Shown here one piece after another: positions 44,850 to 53,444 of a stretch of DNA of 64,000 nucleotides (within the stretch, counting starts at the first letter, position 1; each line of letters opens with the position of its first letter). The notes beneath the pieces are model-generated. The model ran no database searches. It was not told the origin of the DNA and was given only the letters and a program-made list of their open reading frames with translations. The DNA is from Anaerolineales bacterium UBA5797. Lineage in GTDB: Bacteria > Chloroflexota > Anaerolineae > Anaerolineales > Villigracilaceae. A program made the position numbers and the translations under genes. Location: NCBI GenBank assembly GCA_002418205.1, contig DIDP01000075.1, positions 29,530 to 93,529 on the forward strand. Reading direction: 5' to 3'.

Positions 44850-45308
44850 CTACCTTATTCTCATCTCTCGTTCTGCGTTGCGCGCCTCATCACGTTTGGC
44901 GATGGTCGCGCGTTTATCGTATGCCTTCTTGCCTTTCGCAAGGGCGATCTCGATCTTGGCGCGCCCATCCTTCAGGTAGACGCGGGTGGGCACAATGGTC
45001 ATGCCTTTGATTCGGACATTGTTCCAGAGTTCGCGGATCTGCTTCTTGTGCAGGAGCAGGCGGCGCTTTCGTCTGGGATCGTGGTTGAAGCGATTGGCTT
45101 GTTCGTAGGGCGCGATGTGCGCTTCCACGAGCCAGGCTTGTTCTCCGTTTTCGATATCCACGTAGGCTTCCTGAATGCTGACTTGCCCGGCGCGGATGGA
45201 TTTGATCTCACTGCCCTGCAATGCAAGACCTGCTTCGAATTTCTCAAGCAGGAAGTATTCAAAACCGGCTTTCCGATTGGTCGCCACAACTTTGATGTTC
45301 TCGGTCAC
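44850..45308 (-). CDS. smpB: SsrA-binding protein SmpB
   Basis: 152 aa. EAGLALQGSEIKSIRAGQVSIQEAY and KRRLLLHKKQI motifs are diagnostic. The C-terminal basic tail (KRDEARNAEREMRIR) inserts into the mRNA channel during trans-translation. No tmRNA gene was found nearby. The start is GTG 45308 with TAATAT 6 bases upstream, which suggests a leaderless mRNA. The hypothetical gene follows by 5 bases. Confidence 0.95.
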   Translation of the reverse strand: MTENIKVVATNRKAGFEYFLLEKFEAGLALQGSEIKSIRAGQVSIQEAYVDIENGEQAWLVEAHIAPYEQANRFNHDPRRKRRLLLHKKQIRELWNNVRIKGMTIVPTRVYLKDGRAKIEIALAKGKKAYDKRATIAKRDEARNAEREMRIR

Positions 45309-45485
45309 GGTTCGATATTACCACAATCGTTTGTCGCTGGTCATGCTTGATTTTGGGAAGGAAACCGATGTAAAAAAAACTCGGAACTGATCAAAAGATG
45401 GTTTCATTGTGGGGGGGCATGTCAACACCTAAAGGTCGTCCTTGTCGATTGTTCGTTTGAATACAAAAGCTCCAAGGCAGGCGAG

Positions 45486-45539
45486 TTGTAATCCAAAACG
45501 TTTCGGGTTATAATAATCACGTCTCCGAAACGTTTTGGA
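45486..45539 (+). promoter_or_regulatory. lacI-family promoter with two mirrored operators
   Basis: TTGTAA (45486-45491), 17 bases, TATAAT (45509-45514). The spacer holds TCCAAAACGTTTCGG (45492-45506), and its exact reverse complement CCGAAACGTTTTGGA lies at 45525-45539 over the transcription start. The core AAACGTTT is a typical LacI-family operator. This predicts autorepression. Confidence 0.8.
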
Positions 45540-45570
45540 ACCAATAAATCAAATACCAAGGATGGATTTT

Positions 45571-46593
45571 ATGGGCGTGTCAATCAAGGACATTGCGAAA
45601 CGCGTGGGGTTTTCAGTAACCACGGTCTCGCGTGCTTTGAATGATTACGATGACGTAAATGCGGAAACCAAGGATTTGATCCGAAGGACCGCTGCTGAAA
45701 TGGGATATGTTCCCAATTCACTGGCGCAAAGGTTTCAGAAAAAGAAAACAGACACGATTGGTTTGATCCTACCGACATTTGGTCCCAGATTTTCGGACCC
45801 GTTCTTCAGCGAATTTTTGGCGGGGATAGGCAACAAGGCGGCAGCTCAGGGATTTGATCTTTTGGTTTCAACACGCTCTCCCGGTGAAGAGGAATTAATC
45901 GCATATCGCCAGATGGTACAGGGACGACGCATCGACGGCCTGGTGATTGTCCGCACCCGTAAACACGATGAGCGGATCGAATATCTCCGCTCGGTCGAAT
46001 TCCCCTTTGTGGCATTTGGCCGGATGGAGGGAGAAATTGATTTTCCCTTTGTTGATGAAGATGGAAAATCCGGCATGAGGTTGGTTGCCGATCATCTGAT
46101 TGCGTTGGGTCACCGGCGGATTGCCTGTATAGCATCACCACCGGAGTTGATGTTTTCCCAATTCCGGCTGGACGGCTTGCAATCCCGTCTGGATGAACTC
46201 GATTTGTCGCTGGATCCGGGCTTGATCCGCGTCGGCGATCTGACACAGCGCAGTGGTTACGAACAGACTTTGGATCTGCTCGACTTTGCGAATCCGCCGT
46301 CTGCAATCGTTGCCTTCAATGATCTGATGGCTCTGGGAGCCATGAGCGCTGCGCAGAATCGAGGCTTGACCGTTGGAACGGATGTATCCATCACCGGCTT
46401 TGACAATATTCCGATTGCTGCCCATTCACATCCGCCGCTTACCACAGTTGACCAGCCCATTTACCAGATCGGAAGCATGGTTTGCGAAATGCTTGCGCAA
46501 AAGATAAAAGGAGAAACCCTTGAACGATCGCAGGCGCTTCTCCAGCCGGAACTTATTATCCGTGAATCGAGTGGAAAAGCGAGTGCTCGATGA
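45571..46593 (+). CDS. LacI-family transcriptional regulator
   Basis: 340 aa. An N-terminal LacI HTH (SIKDIAKRVGFSVTTVSRALND) precedes a periplasmic-binding-protein-like effector domain. It is followed by a sugar ABC transporter, so it likely senses a sugar or sugar phosphate. ATG 45571 (MGVSIKD) is preferred because AAGGA lies about 8 bases upstream; an ATG 9 bases earlier lacks this spacing. The promoter carries two mirrored operators. Confidence 0.9.
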   Translation: MGVSIKDIAKRVGFSVTTVSRALNDYDDVNAETKDLIRRTAAEMGYVPNSLAQRFQKKKTDTIGLILPTFGPRFSDPFFSEFLAGIGNKAAAQGFDLLVSTRSPGEEELIAYRQMVQGRRIDGLVIVRTRKHDERIEYLRSVEFPFVAFGRMEGEIDFPFVDEDGKSGMRLVADHLIALGHRRIACIASPPELMFSQFRLDGLQSRLDELDLSLDPGLIRVGDLTQRSGYEQTLDLLDFANPPSAIVAFNDLMALGAMSAAQNRGLTVGTDVSITGFDNIPIAAHSHPPLTTVDQPIYQIGSMVCEMLAQKIKGETLERSQALLQPELIIRESSGKASAR

Positions 46594-46677
46594 TCCCGGG
46601 AAAGGAGGTTGTTCGGTCAGTCCTTAAATTTCGCCGTTTTCAGAATCTCAACTTAATCAAATGACCCAGGAGGAAGA

Positions 46678-48096
46678 ATGAAAAGCAAGTTTAATCTCTT
46701 ACTGGCTGTGCTCTTGATCGCCAGTTTTGCTCTGGCGGCCTGCCAGCCACAGATCGTTGAAAAGACCGTTGTGGTCACTCAGGAGGTGGAAGTGCCAGTT
46801 CAGGTGGAAGTCACTGCACAGCCCACTGAGAAGACCGTCATCGAATTCTGGACCACTGACAACGAAGAAGCCCGCGTCAATATGTATGATGAAATTGCAC
46901 AGCGTTACATGGCTGAGAATCCCGATGTGGAGATCCGCATTGTTCCCATTGATGAAGCCACCATCAGTCAGCGAATCGCGACCGCCCAGGCGGCCAACCG
47001 ATTGCCCGACATCGTCCGCATGGGCGTGGAGCGTGTGGCCGCCTTTGCCGCAGACGGGATCCTTGACGAGGATGCCGCCGTCGCTGCCATCGAAAGCATC
47101 GGCAAGGATGATTTCCGGGCCAGTCCGCTTGAAATGGTCACCGACCCGTCCACCGGCAAGTATGCTGCCATTCCGTTTGACGGTTGGCTCCAGGCGATCT
47201 GGTATCGTCAGGATATCTTTACCGAATCCGGATTGAATGCGCCTGTTACCTGGGATGACATCAACGCCGCCTGCGATGCGCTTCCCGGCACCGGCAACTT
47301 GCTCTATGGATTGGTCCTGCCCGATGATCCGGGCCAGAACTACCCCCATCAGGTGTTCGAACAGGTGGCGATTTCCAACAATGCCTGGCCTTTCGACGAG
47401 AATGGCAACGTCACCATGAACACCCCTGAAATGGTCGAGGCTCTTAAGTTCTATACCGACCTGATCCGTTGCGCTCCCCCCGGACCTCAATACTGGCGCG
47501 GCGCCCGCGAAATGTACCAACTCGATCAGTCCGGCATGATGTTCTATAGCACCTATATCATGGATGATCTTGTTGAGGGTTCCGGCCTGGAGGGTGGAGG
47601 CAATGTTCAGATCGCCGTGGAAAACCTCGCTGAAAAGACTGGTTTCGCGCCTTCGATGGAAGGTCCCAACGGCGCCGCCACCTACGGACAACTGGTGACG
47701 TTGAGCATCATGAAGGAAGCTGATCCGGTGGCTCAGGATGTGGTCAAATTCTTCATGACCGGCCAGAACTATCAGGATGTGCTCGCGCTGGCTCCCTTTG
47801 GCAAGGTGCCCGTGTTGATAAGCGCGGTGGATGGCTGGAAGGGACTCAGCCCGTTCTTTGCCAACTATACTGATGATACATTGGATCAGATTGCCAATGG
47901 CTACGACAGCATGCAACGCTGGCTCTTCCGCCCCGATTATGATGCGACCGAAAAGGCTGTAGTTGGCGATATTGAGGGTCGTCTGTTGATTTCGCAAGTG
48001 ATCAGCGCGATCGCATTGGAAGGAACGATGACACCTGAAACTGGCGCCCAATTCCTGCAGGACCAGGTGGAAATTTTGCTGGCTGACCGTCAATAG
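46678..48096 (+). CDS. sugar ABC transporter substrate-binding lipoprotein
   Basis: 472 aa. The signal peptide ends in LAAC (MKSKFNLLLAVLLIASFALAAC) and is followed by a short linker. Type 1 solute-binding motifs such as FWTTDNEEARVNMYDEIAQRY and the C-terminal tail match family 1. A GGAGGA site precedes the ATG. It is the first transporter gene of the operon and has a strong stem-loop just after it. Confidence 0.93.
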   Translation: MKSKFNLLLAVLLIASFALAACQPQIVEKTVVVTQEVEVPVQVEVTAQPTEKTVIEFWTTDNEEARVNMYDEIAQRYMAENPDVEIRIVPIDEATISQRIATAQAANRLPDIVRMGVERVAAFAADGILDEDAAVAAIESIGKDDFRASPLEMVTDPSTGKYAAIPFDGWLQAIWYRQDIFTESGLNAPVTWDDINAACDALPGTGNLLYGLVLPDDPGQNYPHQVFEQVAISNNAWPFDENGNVTMNTPEMVEALKFYTDLIRCAPPGPQYWRGAREMYQLDQSGMMFYSTYIMDDLVEGSGLEGGGNVQIAVENLAEKTGFAPSMEGPNGAATYGQLVTLSIMKEADPVAQDVVKFFMTGQNYQDVLALAPFGKVPVLISAVDGWKGLSPFFANYTDDTLDQIANGYDSMQRWLFRPDYDATEKAVVGDIEGRLLISQVISAIALEGTMTPETGAQFLQDQVEILLADRQ

Positions 48097-48116
48097 CAAG
48101 GTCATGCCGCCAATCG

Positions 48117-48146
48117 TTGCGGAGGTGCTTCAGTGCACCTCCGCAA
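48117..48146 (+). other. stem-loop between binding protein and permease
   Basis: TTGCGGAGGTGC and GCACCTCCGCAA form a perfect 12-bp stem around TTCAGT. There is no T tract, so it more likely protects the upstream mRNA end and lets the binding protein be made in excess than acts as a terminator. Confidence 0.65.
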
Positions 48147-48165
48147 CCCTCAAAAAGGAGTTGCC

Positions 48166-49110
48166 ATGAACCAGCGAGCTGCCACATCCCGCTGGAATAC
48201 CCTGCCTGCCCGCGAAGCGCGTCTGGCGTGGTTCCTGTTATTCCCGACCGCCCTGATCGTTTTCGGGCTTATCCTGTTCCCGGCTGTGTTCAGTGTGTGG
48301 ATCAGTTTTCATGATGTGGGGCTTCATAACCTGAACGATGTTTTTCACGCCCCCTCGGTGGGTTGGTCCAACTATACCCGTGTCTTCCAGGATTTTGCCT
48401 TCAAATACCAGGGACCGAACAACCTGGGCGCAGCCGTTACGAGTGTTGTGTATTCTTTTTCCGCTACGATCTTGACAGTGTTCATTGGGTTGATTGCCGC
48501 TTTATTGCTCAACCGCCCTTTCAAGGGTCGGGGACTTACCAGGGCGATTTTCCTGTTTCCCTACGTTGCGCCGATCGTCAGTGTGGCATTCGTCTGGCGC
48601 TGGATACTCGATCCCCGTCCGTCTGGCGTTCTCAATGACTTGTTGATGCGGTCGGGCGCGATCGAAATGCCGCTGGGATATCTGTCCACACGCGGACTTG
48701 CATTGTTGCTCGTCATATTTTTTGAGGCCTGGCGTTATTTTCCCTTTGCCATGTTGATGATCCTGGCGCGCCTGCAGGCCATTGATAATACCCTCTATGA
48801 AGCCGCCGATGTGGACGGTGCAAATGCCTGGCAAAAGTTCGTTGCCATTACCCTGCCGGAATTACGCTTTGTGCTGGGAGCCATCTTTCTGTTGCGCTTG
48901 ATGTGGACCTTCAATAAATTTGACGATATTTTCCTCCTGACAGGAGGCGGATTTGGGACCAAAGTGTTGCCGGTTCTGACCTATGAGTTCAGCTTCCGTC
49001 TGTTCGATTTTGGGCGCGGGGCGGCGGCGGCGATGATCCTGTTGACGATCCTGATCGTATTCATGTTGATCTATGTCCGTGTTGTGATGCGGAATGTGGA
49101 CGAGCAATAG
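48166..49110 (+). CDS. sugar ABC transporter permease, first subunit
   Basis: 314 aa. Six membrane segments (starting near 27, 95, 128, 180, 225 and 280) and the EAA motif EAADVDGANAWQKFVAITLPEL match the UgpA/MalF-like type. AAGGAG precedes the ATG. An earlier in-frame GTG at 48133 is not preferred. It is followed by a second permease after 11 bases. Confidence 0.92.
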   Translation: MNQRAATSRWNTLPAREARLAWFLLFPTALIVFGLILFPAVFSVWISFHDVGLHNLNDVFHAPSVGWSNYTRVFQDFAFKYQGPNNLGAAVTSVVYSFSATILTVFIGLIAALLLNRPFKGRGLTRAIFLFPYVAPIVSVAFVWRWILDPRPSGVLNDLLMRSGAIEMPLGYLSTRGLALLLVIFFEAWRYFPFAMLMILARLQAIDNTLYEAADVDGANAWQKFVAITLPELRFVLGAIFLLRLMWTFNKFDDIFLLTGGGFGTKVLPVLTYEFSFRLFDFGRGAAAAMILLTILIVFMLIYVRVVMRNVDEQ

Positions 49111-49121
49111 GAGGCAGAGAG

Positions 49122-50024
49122 ATGATGGAAACAAGACGCATGAACCTGATCCAGCATATGGCGCGGCGCTTCTCCCTCCGGCAGATCGTCTTTTTTCTGC
49201 TCCTGGCGTTCTTTCTGACCAGTATTCTGTTCCCGTTTTACTGGATGGTCAGTTCATCCTTCAAAACCCAGGTTGAGATTGGCGGCAGGCAGCCGGTTTA
49301 CATCCCCTCGGCCTTGCGGTTGGATGCGTACCGGGAGTTGTTCGATCCTTCCCACCCGAGCTTCCAGAACTTCTCGGTCAACATTCTCAACAGCCTCAAG
49401 GTATCCATTCCGACAGCCCTGATCGCGGTGGTCCTTTCTGTGTTGGGCGCTTATGCGATTGCCCGTCTGAAGTTCAAGGGAAAGAACGTACTGTTGAATG
49501 GCGTATTGATGGTCTACCTGCTGCCCGGTGTTTTGTTGATCATCCCGTTATTTTCGATGCTCGCCAATATCGGGGACCGCCTGGGGTTCAATGTTCAGGA
49601 TAACCTGGGCGTATTGATCGTCACCTACCTGGCACAGACGCTGCCGGTTGCCATGTATATGCTGACAAATTACTTCCGCACCATCCCGGATGAGATTGAA
49701 CAGGCTGCCCTGATCGATGGCTGCAGCCGCCTGGGTGTGATCTGGCGCGTCACACTGCCGCTGGCGATCCCGGCGCTGGTTTCCGTTTTCATCTATACTT
49801 TTATGATTGCCTGGAATGAATTTCTTTATGCCCTGGTCTTCCTGAACAGCCGCGATCTATTCACGATGCCCATCAAGGTCAACACCATCTTCAATGACCC
49901 CAGCCCGCGCCCGCATGTGGTTATGGCGGCATCCACGATCATGACCATTCCGGTTGTCGTATTGTTCCTGGCTCTGGAAAAATATCTGGAGGAAGGGTTG
50001 ACTGCAGGCGGCGTCAAAGGATGA
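49122..50024 (+). CDS. sugar ABC transporter permease, second subunit
   Basis: 300 aa with about six membrane segments. EQAALIDGCSRLGVIWRVTLPLAIPAL is the EAA-type cytoplasmic loop. It is the UgpE/MalG-like partner. No ATPase gene follows; the transporter must use a shared ATPase (MsmK-like) encoded elsewhere. GGAGGC precedes the ATG. Confidence 0.92.
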   Translation: MMETRRMNLIQHMARRFSLRQIVFFLLLAFFLTSILFPFYWMVSSSFKTQVEIGGRQPVYIPSALRLDAYRELFDPSHPSFQNFSVNILNSLKVSIPTALIAVVLSVLGAYAIARLKFKGKNVLLNGVLMVYLLPGVLLIIPLFSMLANIGDRLGFNVQDNLGVLIVTYLAQTLPVAMYMLTNYFRTIPDEIEQAALIDGCSRLGVIWRVTLPLAIPALVSVFIYTFMIAWNEFLYALVFLNSRDLFTMPIKVNTIFNDPSPRPHVVMAASTIMTIPVVVLFLALEKYLEEGLTAGGVKG

Positions 50025-50061
50025 CGAAGTCCGGCAGCCACAATTCATAAAAGGAAAAGGG

Positions 50062-50092
50062 AAGACGTCACCAAAGAGGTGATGTCTTTTTT
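50062..50092 (+). terminator. terminator after the sugar ABC operon
   Basis: AAGACGTCACC and GGTGATGTCTT form an 11-bp stem (one mismatch) and a 5-base loop, followed by a run of T. Confidence 0.8.
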
Positions 50093-50135
50093 AATATATC
50101 TAGAACATTGTGCAGGCTGAATTTGGCGGCGACTT

Positions 50136-50141
50136 TATAAT
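50136..50141 (+). promoter_or_regulatory. -10 box (TATAAT) for the aminotransferase gene
   Basis: TATAAT is 6 bases from the ATG at 50148, which fits a leaderless start; the -35 box is weak. Confidence 0.5.
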
Positions 50142-50147
50142 GGTCGC

Positions 50148-51293
50148 ATGAACTCTCTAAAGGAACACTTTCTCCTCGATCCCTCGATCGTTTTCCTCAA
50201 CCATGGTTCCTTCGGTGCAACACCGAAACCGGTCTTCGAAGAATATCAACGCTGGCAGCGTGAACTGGAGAGGCAGCCTGTCGAATTCCTAGGCCGCCGC
50301 ATCACGGGCTTGCTGGCTGAATCGCGTGCCGCGCTTGGCGATTATCTTGGCCTACCTGCCGATGACCTTGTTTACACCCAGAACGTGACCATCTCGGTCA
50401 ATATTGTTGCGCATTCGCTTGATTTGGGTCCGGGCGATGAAGTGCTGGCGACTGATCATGAGTATGGCGCGATGGACCGTACATGGCGGTTTCTTTCAAA
50501 GGAAAGGGGATTCCGATACATCAATCGCCATATCGAAATGCCGATCACGACAAGAGAAAAATTCATCGAGGATTTTTGGCGCGGCGTCACGAAAAACACG
50601 CGCGTGATCTTCATGAGTCACATCACATCGCCGACCGCGATCATATTCCCGGTGGAGGAGATCGTTCAGCGTGCCCGCGAGTCGGGCATTCTCACGGTCA
50701 TCGACGGCGCGCATGTGCCCGGTCAATTGCCTCTGCACCTTGATTCTCTCGGCGCGGATTTTTACTGCGCCAATCTGCACAAGTGGCTTTGCGCTCCCAA
50801 AGGCGCGGGCTTTCTTTATGCCCGCCCTGACGTGCAGCCTTTGCTCGAGCCGCTGGTCATCTCGTGGGGATATGAATCTGAATTTCCGGGTTCTTCCACT
50901 TTTATTGACCATCACGAGTGGTGGGGCACGCGCGATATGTCGGCGTTTCTTTCCGTTCCGAAAGCCATCGAATTTCAACAGGAAAACAACTGGGATGAAG
51001 TGCGCGAATCCTGCCATCGACTCGTTTCCCAGGCTCAAGACCGGATCTGTGAATTAACGGGCATTGCAGCGCTTCACCCTCAAGCCGGAGGCTGGTTCCG
51101 TCAAATGGCTGCCGCGCCCCTCCCGGCGGGTACCGACATCCTCCTCCTCAAACAGCGGTTATATGACGAATACAGGGTGGAAATCCCGGTTCTCGAATGG
51201 AACGGGAACAAACTGGTCCGAATTTCCGTTCAGGGATATAACACGGAGCGAGATGTTGACATCCTGGTCCGTGCCTTGTCGTCATTGCTTTAG
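50148..51293 (+). CDS. class V aminotransferase family protein
   Basis: 381 aa. HGSFGATPKPV and NLHKWLCAPKGAGFLY (PLP-binding Lys) match the isopenicillin-N-epimerase/cysteine-desulfurase branch. The substrate is unclear. TATAAT 6 bases before the ATG suggests a leaderless mRNA. A lipoprotein gene follows by 10 bases on the same strand. Confidence 0.88.
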   Translation: MNSLKEHFLLDPSIVFLNHGSFGATPKPVFEEYQRWQRELERQPVEFLGRRITGLLAESRAALGDYLGLPADDLVYTQNVTISVNIVAHSLDLGPGDEVLATDHEYGAMDRTWRFLSKERGFRYINRHIEMPITTREKFIEDFWRGVTKNTRVIFMSHITSPTAIIFPVEEIVQRARESGILTVIDGAHVPGQLPLHLDSLGADFYCANLHKWLCAPKGAGFLYARPDVQPLLEPLVISWGYESEFPGSSTFIDHHEWWGTRDMSAFLSVPKAIEFQQENNWDEVRESCHRLVSQAQDRICELTGIAALHPQAGGWFRQMAAAPLPAGTDILLLKQRLYDEYRVEIPVLEWNGNKLVRISVQGYNTERDVDILVRALSSLL

Positions 51294-51303
51294 GAGTGAA
51301 ACG

Positions 51304-51927
51304 ATGAAAGCGCGATCCTTGATATTCTTTCTGCCCGTGTTGTTGATGCTGGCTTGTGCTTCACCCGCTGCCTCAACCCGGGAGGTGATGCCAACCTCTT
51401 CCATAACGGAGACAGGTATCGGTGAGGTGGAAGCGCAGTCCCATCCGCTCTCCACCCGGACCGGAATCCCGGATATTGACGTGGTCCTTGATGCAGTCGA
51501 ATCCGGGGATCCGAATGCGTTGCACGAATTATTCCGCTATACGCGAACATCCTGCACCAACGCGGAAGGCTTGGGCGGACCGCCGAAGTGCCGGGACGGT
51601 GAGGCTGCTGGGACCATGGTGGAGGTGCTTCCCTTCCTGGGTCCTGAAGGAAGTTTTTTGCGGGTGGATGAAGTCGGGGACTTTCCGGGTCTGAATGTCA
51701 CCGGTCTGTATGCGGTCTATCAGGTATCGGAAAAAGCATATTCGGATGAAGATTATCCGGCGGGTGAATATGCCGCGATATTCGTTAGTGATTCGAATCT
51801 GTCCACCGTGATATTGCAAATAACCGAAGGAGGGATCGTCCGGATCGATTATGTATTTGATCCGGAAACCCTGAAGACGATCGTTGAACGCGATGCCTCC
51901 GGGTTGATCCTGCCGCCGGGTGCATGA
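51304..51927 (+). CDS. lipoprotein of unknown function
   Basis: 207 aa. The signal ends at LMLAC (Cys near residue 18). The mature part has a short Ser/Thr-rich linker, then a compact domain (about residues 55-205) with Cys pairs SCTNAEGLGGPPKCRDG. No family is recognised. TAGGAG precedes the ATG. A longer open frame upstream is part of the aminotransferase region in another frame. Confidence 0.75.
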   Translation: MKARSLIFFLPVLLMLACASPAASTREVMPTSSITETGIGEVEAQSHPLSTRTGIPDIDVVLDAVESGDPNALHELFRYTRTSCTNAEGLGGPPKCRDGEAAGTMVEVLPFLGPEGSFLRVDEVGDFPGLNVTGLYAVYQVSEKAYSDEDYPAGEYAAIFVSDSNLSTVILQITEGGIVRIDYVFDPETLKTIVERDASGLILPPGA

Positions 51928-52113
51928 TATACCGGCAAGGGATTTGCCCAACTGTCGTAGTCTGTTCGTAGGTGTTTCGTAGTTTGGATGACAATATGAC
52001 CTGTGATAAAAATTGACCACCGATTTTTGATCCGGTTGTTTGCGATGATGCAGCCTGGCGTGAAGATCGTTGACAGACCGTGGAGATTGAGTAACATATT
52101 CTTGAGGTGAAAA

Positions 52114-52827
52114 ATGAACATTACCCGACAAGCCCTGATCGTCTTGTTGCTGGGAGGAATCCTGATGTCGTCCTGTGGAGGGCAGAATGCTGAGGCTCCC
52201 ACACAGGATCTTAATGAGGTCCTGACCGCGGCTGTGGGGACCGTGGTCGAATCGGTCATGCAAACCCAAACGGCATTGGCGCCTGTGGCAACCCCAACAC
52301 CGCTGGATTCGCCCACGCCGCCTCCAACGAACTCTCCCATTGCACTTCCGACCGGGACAAACCAGCCAACCGCGACAGCGATCTATTTCAACGTGGCAAC
52401 GTGGACTCCCTCCATTACGCCCACCGGCACGATTTACACTCCAACGACCAATCCATCCACGCTGGCAAATGGATGTAATAATTTATTATTGCTCAGAGAT
52501 GAAACCATCCCGGCAGGGACTGAAATGAAGCCGGGGGAAAAATTCACCAAGACTTGGAAGGTCGCGAATAACGGCACCTGTGATTGGCTCCTTCAGTATC
52601 GTATCGTGTTCGTCGGGGGCGAGGCGATGGGTGGAGAAGACCCGGGTGGCAGATTGGGAAAGGTGATCGAGCCGGGAAAATGGACACAAATATCGATCGT
52701 TCTCACCGCTCCCTCCAAGGGGGGGAGTTATACCGGATATTGGAGGCTGGCAACCGGGAGCGGTGACGCGTTCGGTTCGACGCTGGGCACATCCATTGTT
52801 GTAAAAGAACCTCCTTCATATCCATGA
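52114..52827 (+). CDS. lipoprotein with an NBR1-type Ig-like domain
   Basis: 237 aa. The lipobox is LMSSC, followed by a Pro/Thr-rich linker (PTPLDSPTPPPTNS). The C-terminal 110 residues (DETIPAGTEMKPGEKFTKTW, NGTCDW, VFVGGEAM, GSYTGYWRL) match the Ig-like fold first seen in NBR1, common on Chloroflexota surface proteins. It is likely a surface adhesion or scaffold module. The upstream 51928-52113 region holds no recognised feature. Confidence 0.85.
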   Translation: MNITRQALIVLLLGGILMSSCGGQNAEAPTQDLNEVLTAAVGTVVESVMQTQTALAPVATPTPLDSPTPPPTNSPIALPTGTNQPTATAIYFNVATWTPSITPTGTIYTPTTNPSTLANGCNNLLLLRDETIPAGTEMKPGEKFTKTWKVANNGTCDWLLQYRIVFVGGEAMGGEDPGGRLGKVIEPGKWTQISIVLTAPSKGGSYTGYWRLATGSGDAFGSTLGTSIVVKEPPSYP

Positions 52828-52852
52828 ACAGAACGAAGGACGCGATAATGAG

Positions 52853-52890
52853 GACAACGCAACCACGAAACGGGGTTGCGTTGTTGTTTT
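52853..52890 (+). terminator. terminator after the Ig-like lipoprotein gene
   Basis: ACAACGCAACC and GGTTGCGTTGT pair around a short loop, then TTGTTTTTGG. Confidence 0.75.
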
Positions 52891-52912
52891 TGGTCATTTG
52901 TATCTGCCCGGT

Positions 52913-53332
52913 TTATATGTTGCTCTCACTCCCCTGAAACAGTGTAATTTGCATCCCATCCGGATCTTGCAGCCGCACATTGTGATCGCCCCAGGGCGTA
53001 GTGACCGGTGAGTGCACCAGGGTCGCCCCGTGGGCAAGCAGACGGTCCATGGCAGCTTTCAAGTCTGGGACCTGCAATGCGAACCGGATCTGTCCGCTGA
53101 CGCGCTTTCCAGTTTCGATTTGATCGATCGTCTCCGCCTGTGCTTCGTCGAAGAGTTCGAGGGTGGCGTTGCCCATGTCAAGGATGAGGGCTTTGCCCTG
53201 TCCGTTGTTCCAAATTGCGGCTGGTTCGATGCCGAGTCCTTCACAATAGAATTTAACGGATCGTTCGTAATCGACGGTTGTTAGTGCGACGCGTAGTTCA
53301 AAAACGGGGCGGTCTGGATTTCCTTTGGGCAT
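52913..53332 (-). CDS. VOC/glyoxalase-family protein
   Basis: 139 aa. A betaalphabetabetabeta module (ELRVALTTVDYERSVKFYCEGLG to ITLF) is typical of the vicinal oxygen chelate superfamily, with candidate metal ligands near HSPVTTPWGDHNVRLQDPDG. The reaction is unknown. It is divergent from the patatin gene, with a shared inverted repeat between them. Confidence 0.85.
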   Translation of the reverse strand: MPKGNPDRPVFELRVALTTVDYERSVKFYCEGLGIEPAAIWNNGQGKALILDMGNATLELFDEAQAETIDQIETGKRVSGQIRFALQVPDLKAAMDRLLAHGATLVHSPVTTPWGDHNVRLQDPDGMQITLFQGSESNI

Positions 53333-53385
53333 GGCAGATGGTCATCCTTTCGGGCTGGGGCTGGGTTTCACCGGGGCGGTTATGG

Positions 53386-53429
53386 GATGCTATAATTTCC
53401 ATGGAACTGTCAATGAAAATTATAGCATC
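53386..53429. repeat. 13-bp inverted repeat with facing -10 boxes
   Basis: GATGCTATAATTT and AAATTATAGCATC are exact reverse complements separated by 18 bases. Each arm contains a TATAAT on its own strand, so this may be a divergent promoter or an operator for both flanking genes. Confidence 0.6.
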
Positions 53430-53444
53430 AAGAATTATAGCCCT

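Noticed and set aside
44850..45570. tmRNA gene next to smpB
   Set aside because: No tRNA-like ends or tag-coding region were found in the flanks.
46699..48105. 468-codon open frame opposite the sugar-binding protein
   Set aside because: The plus strand has a signal peptide, lipobox and binding-protein motifs; the antisense frame is a mirror of its codon usage.
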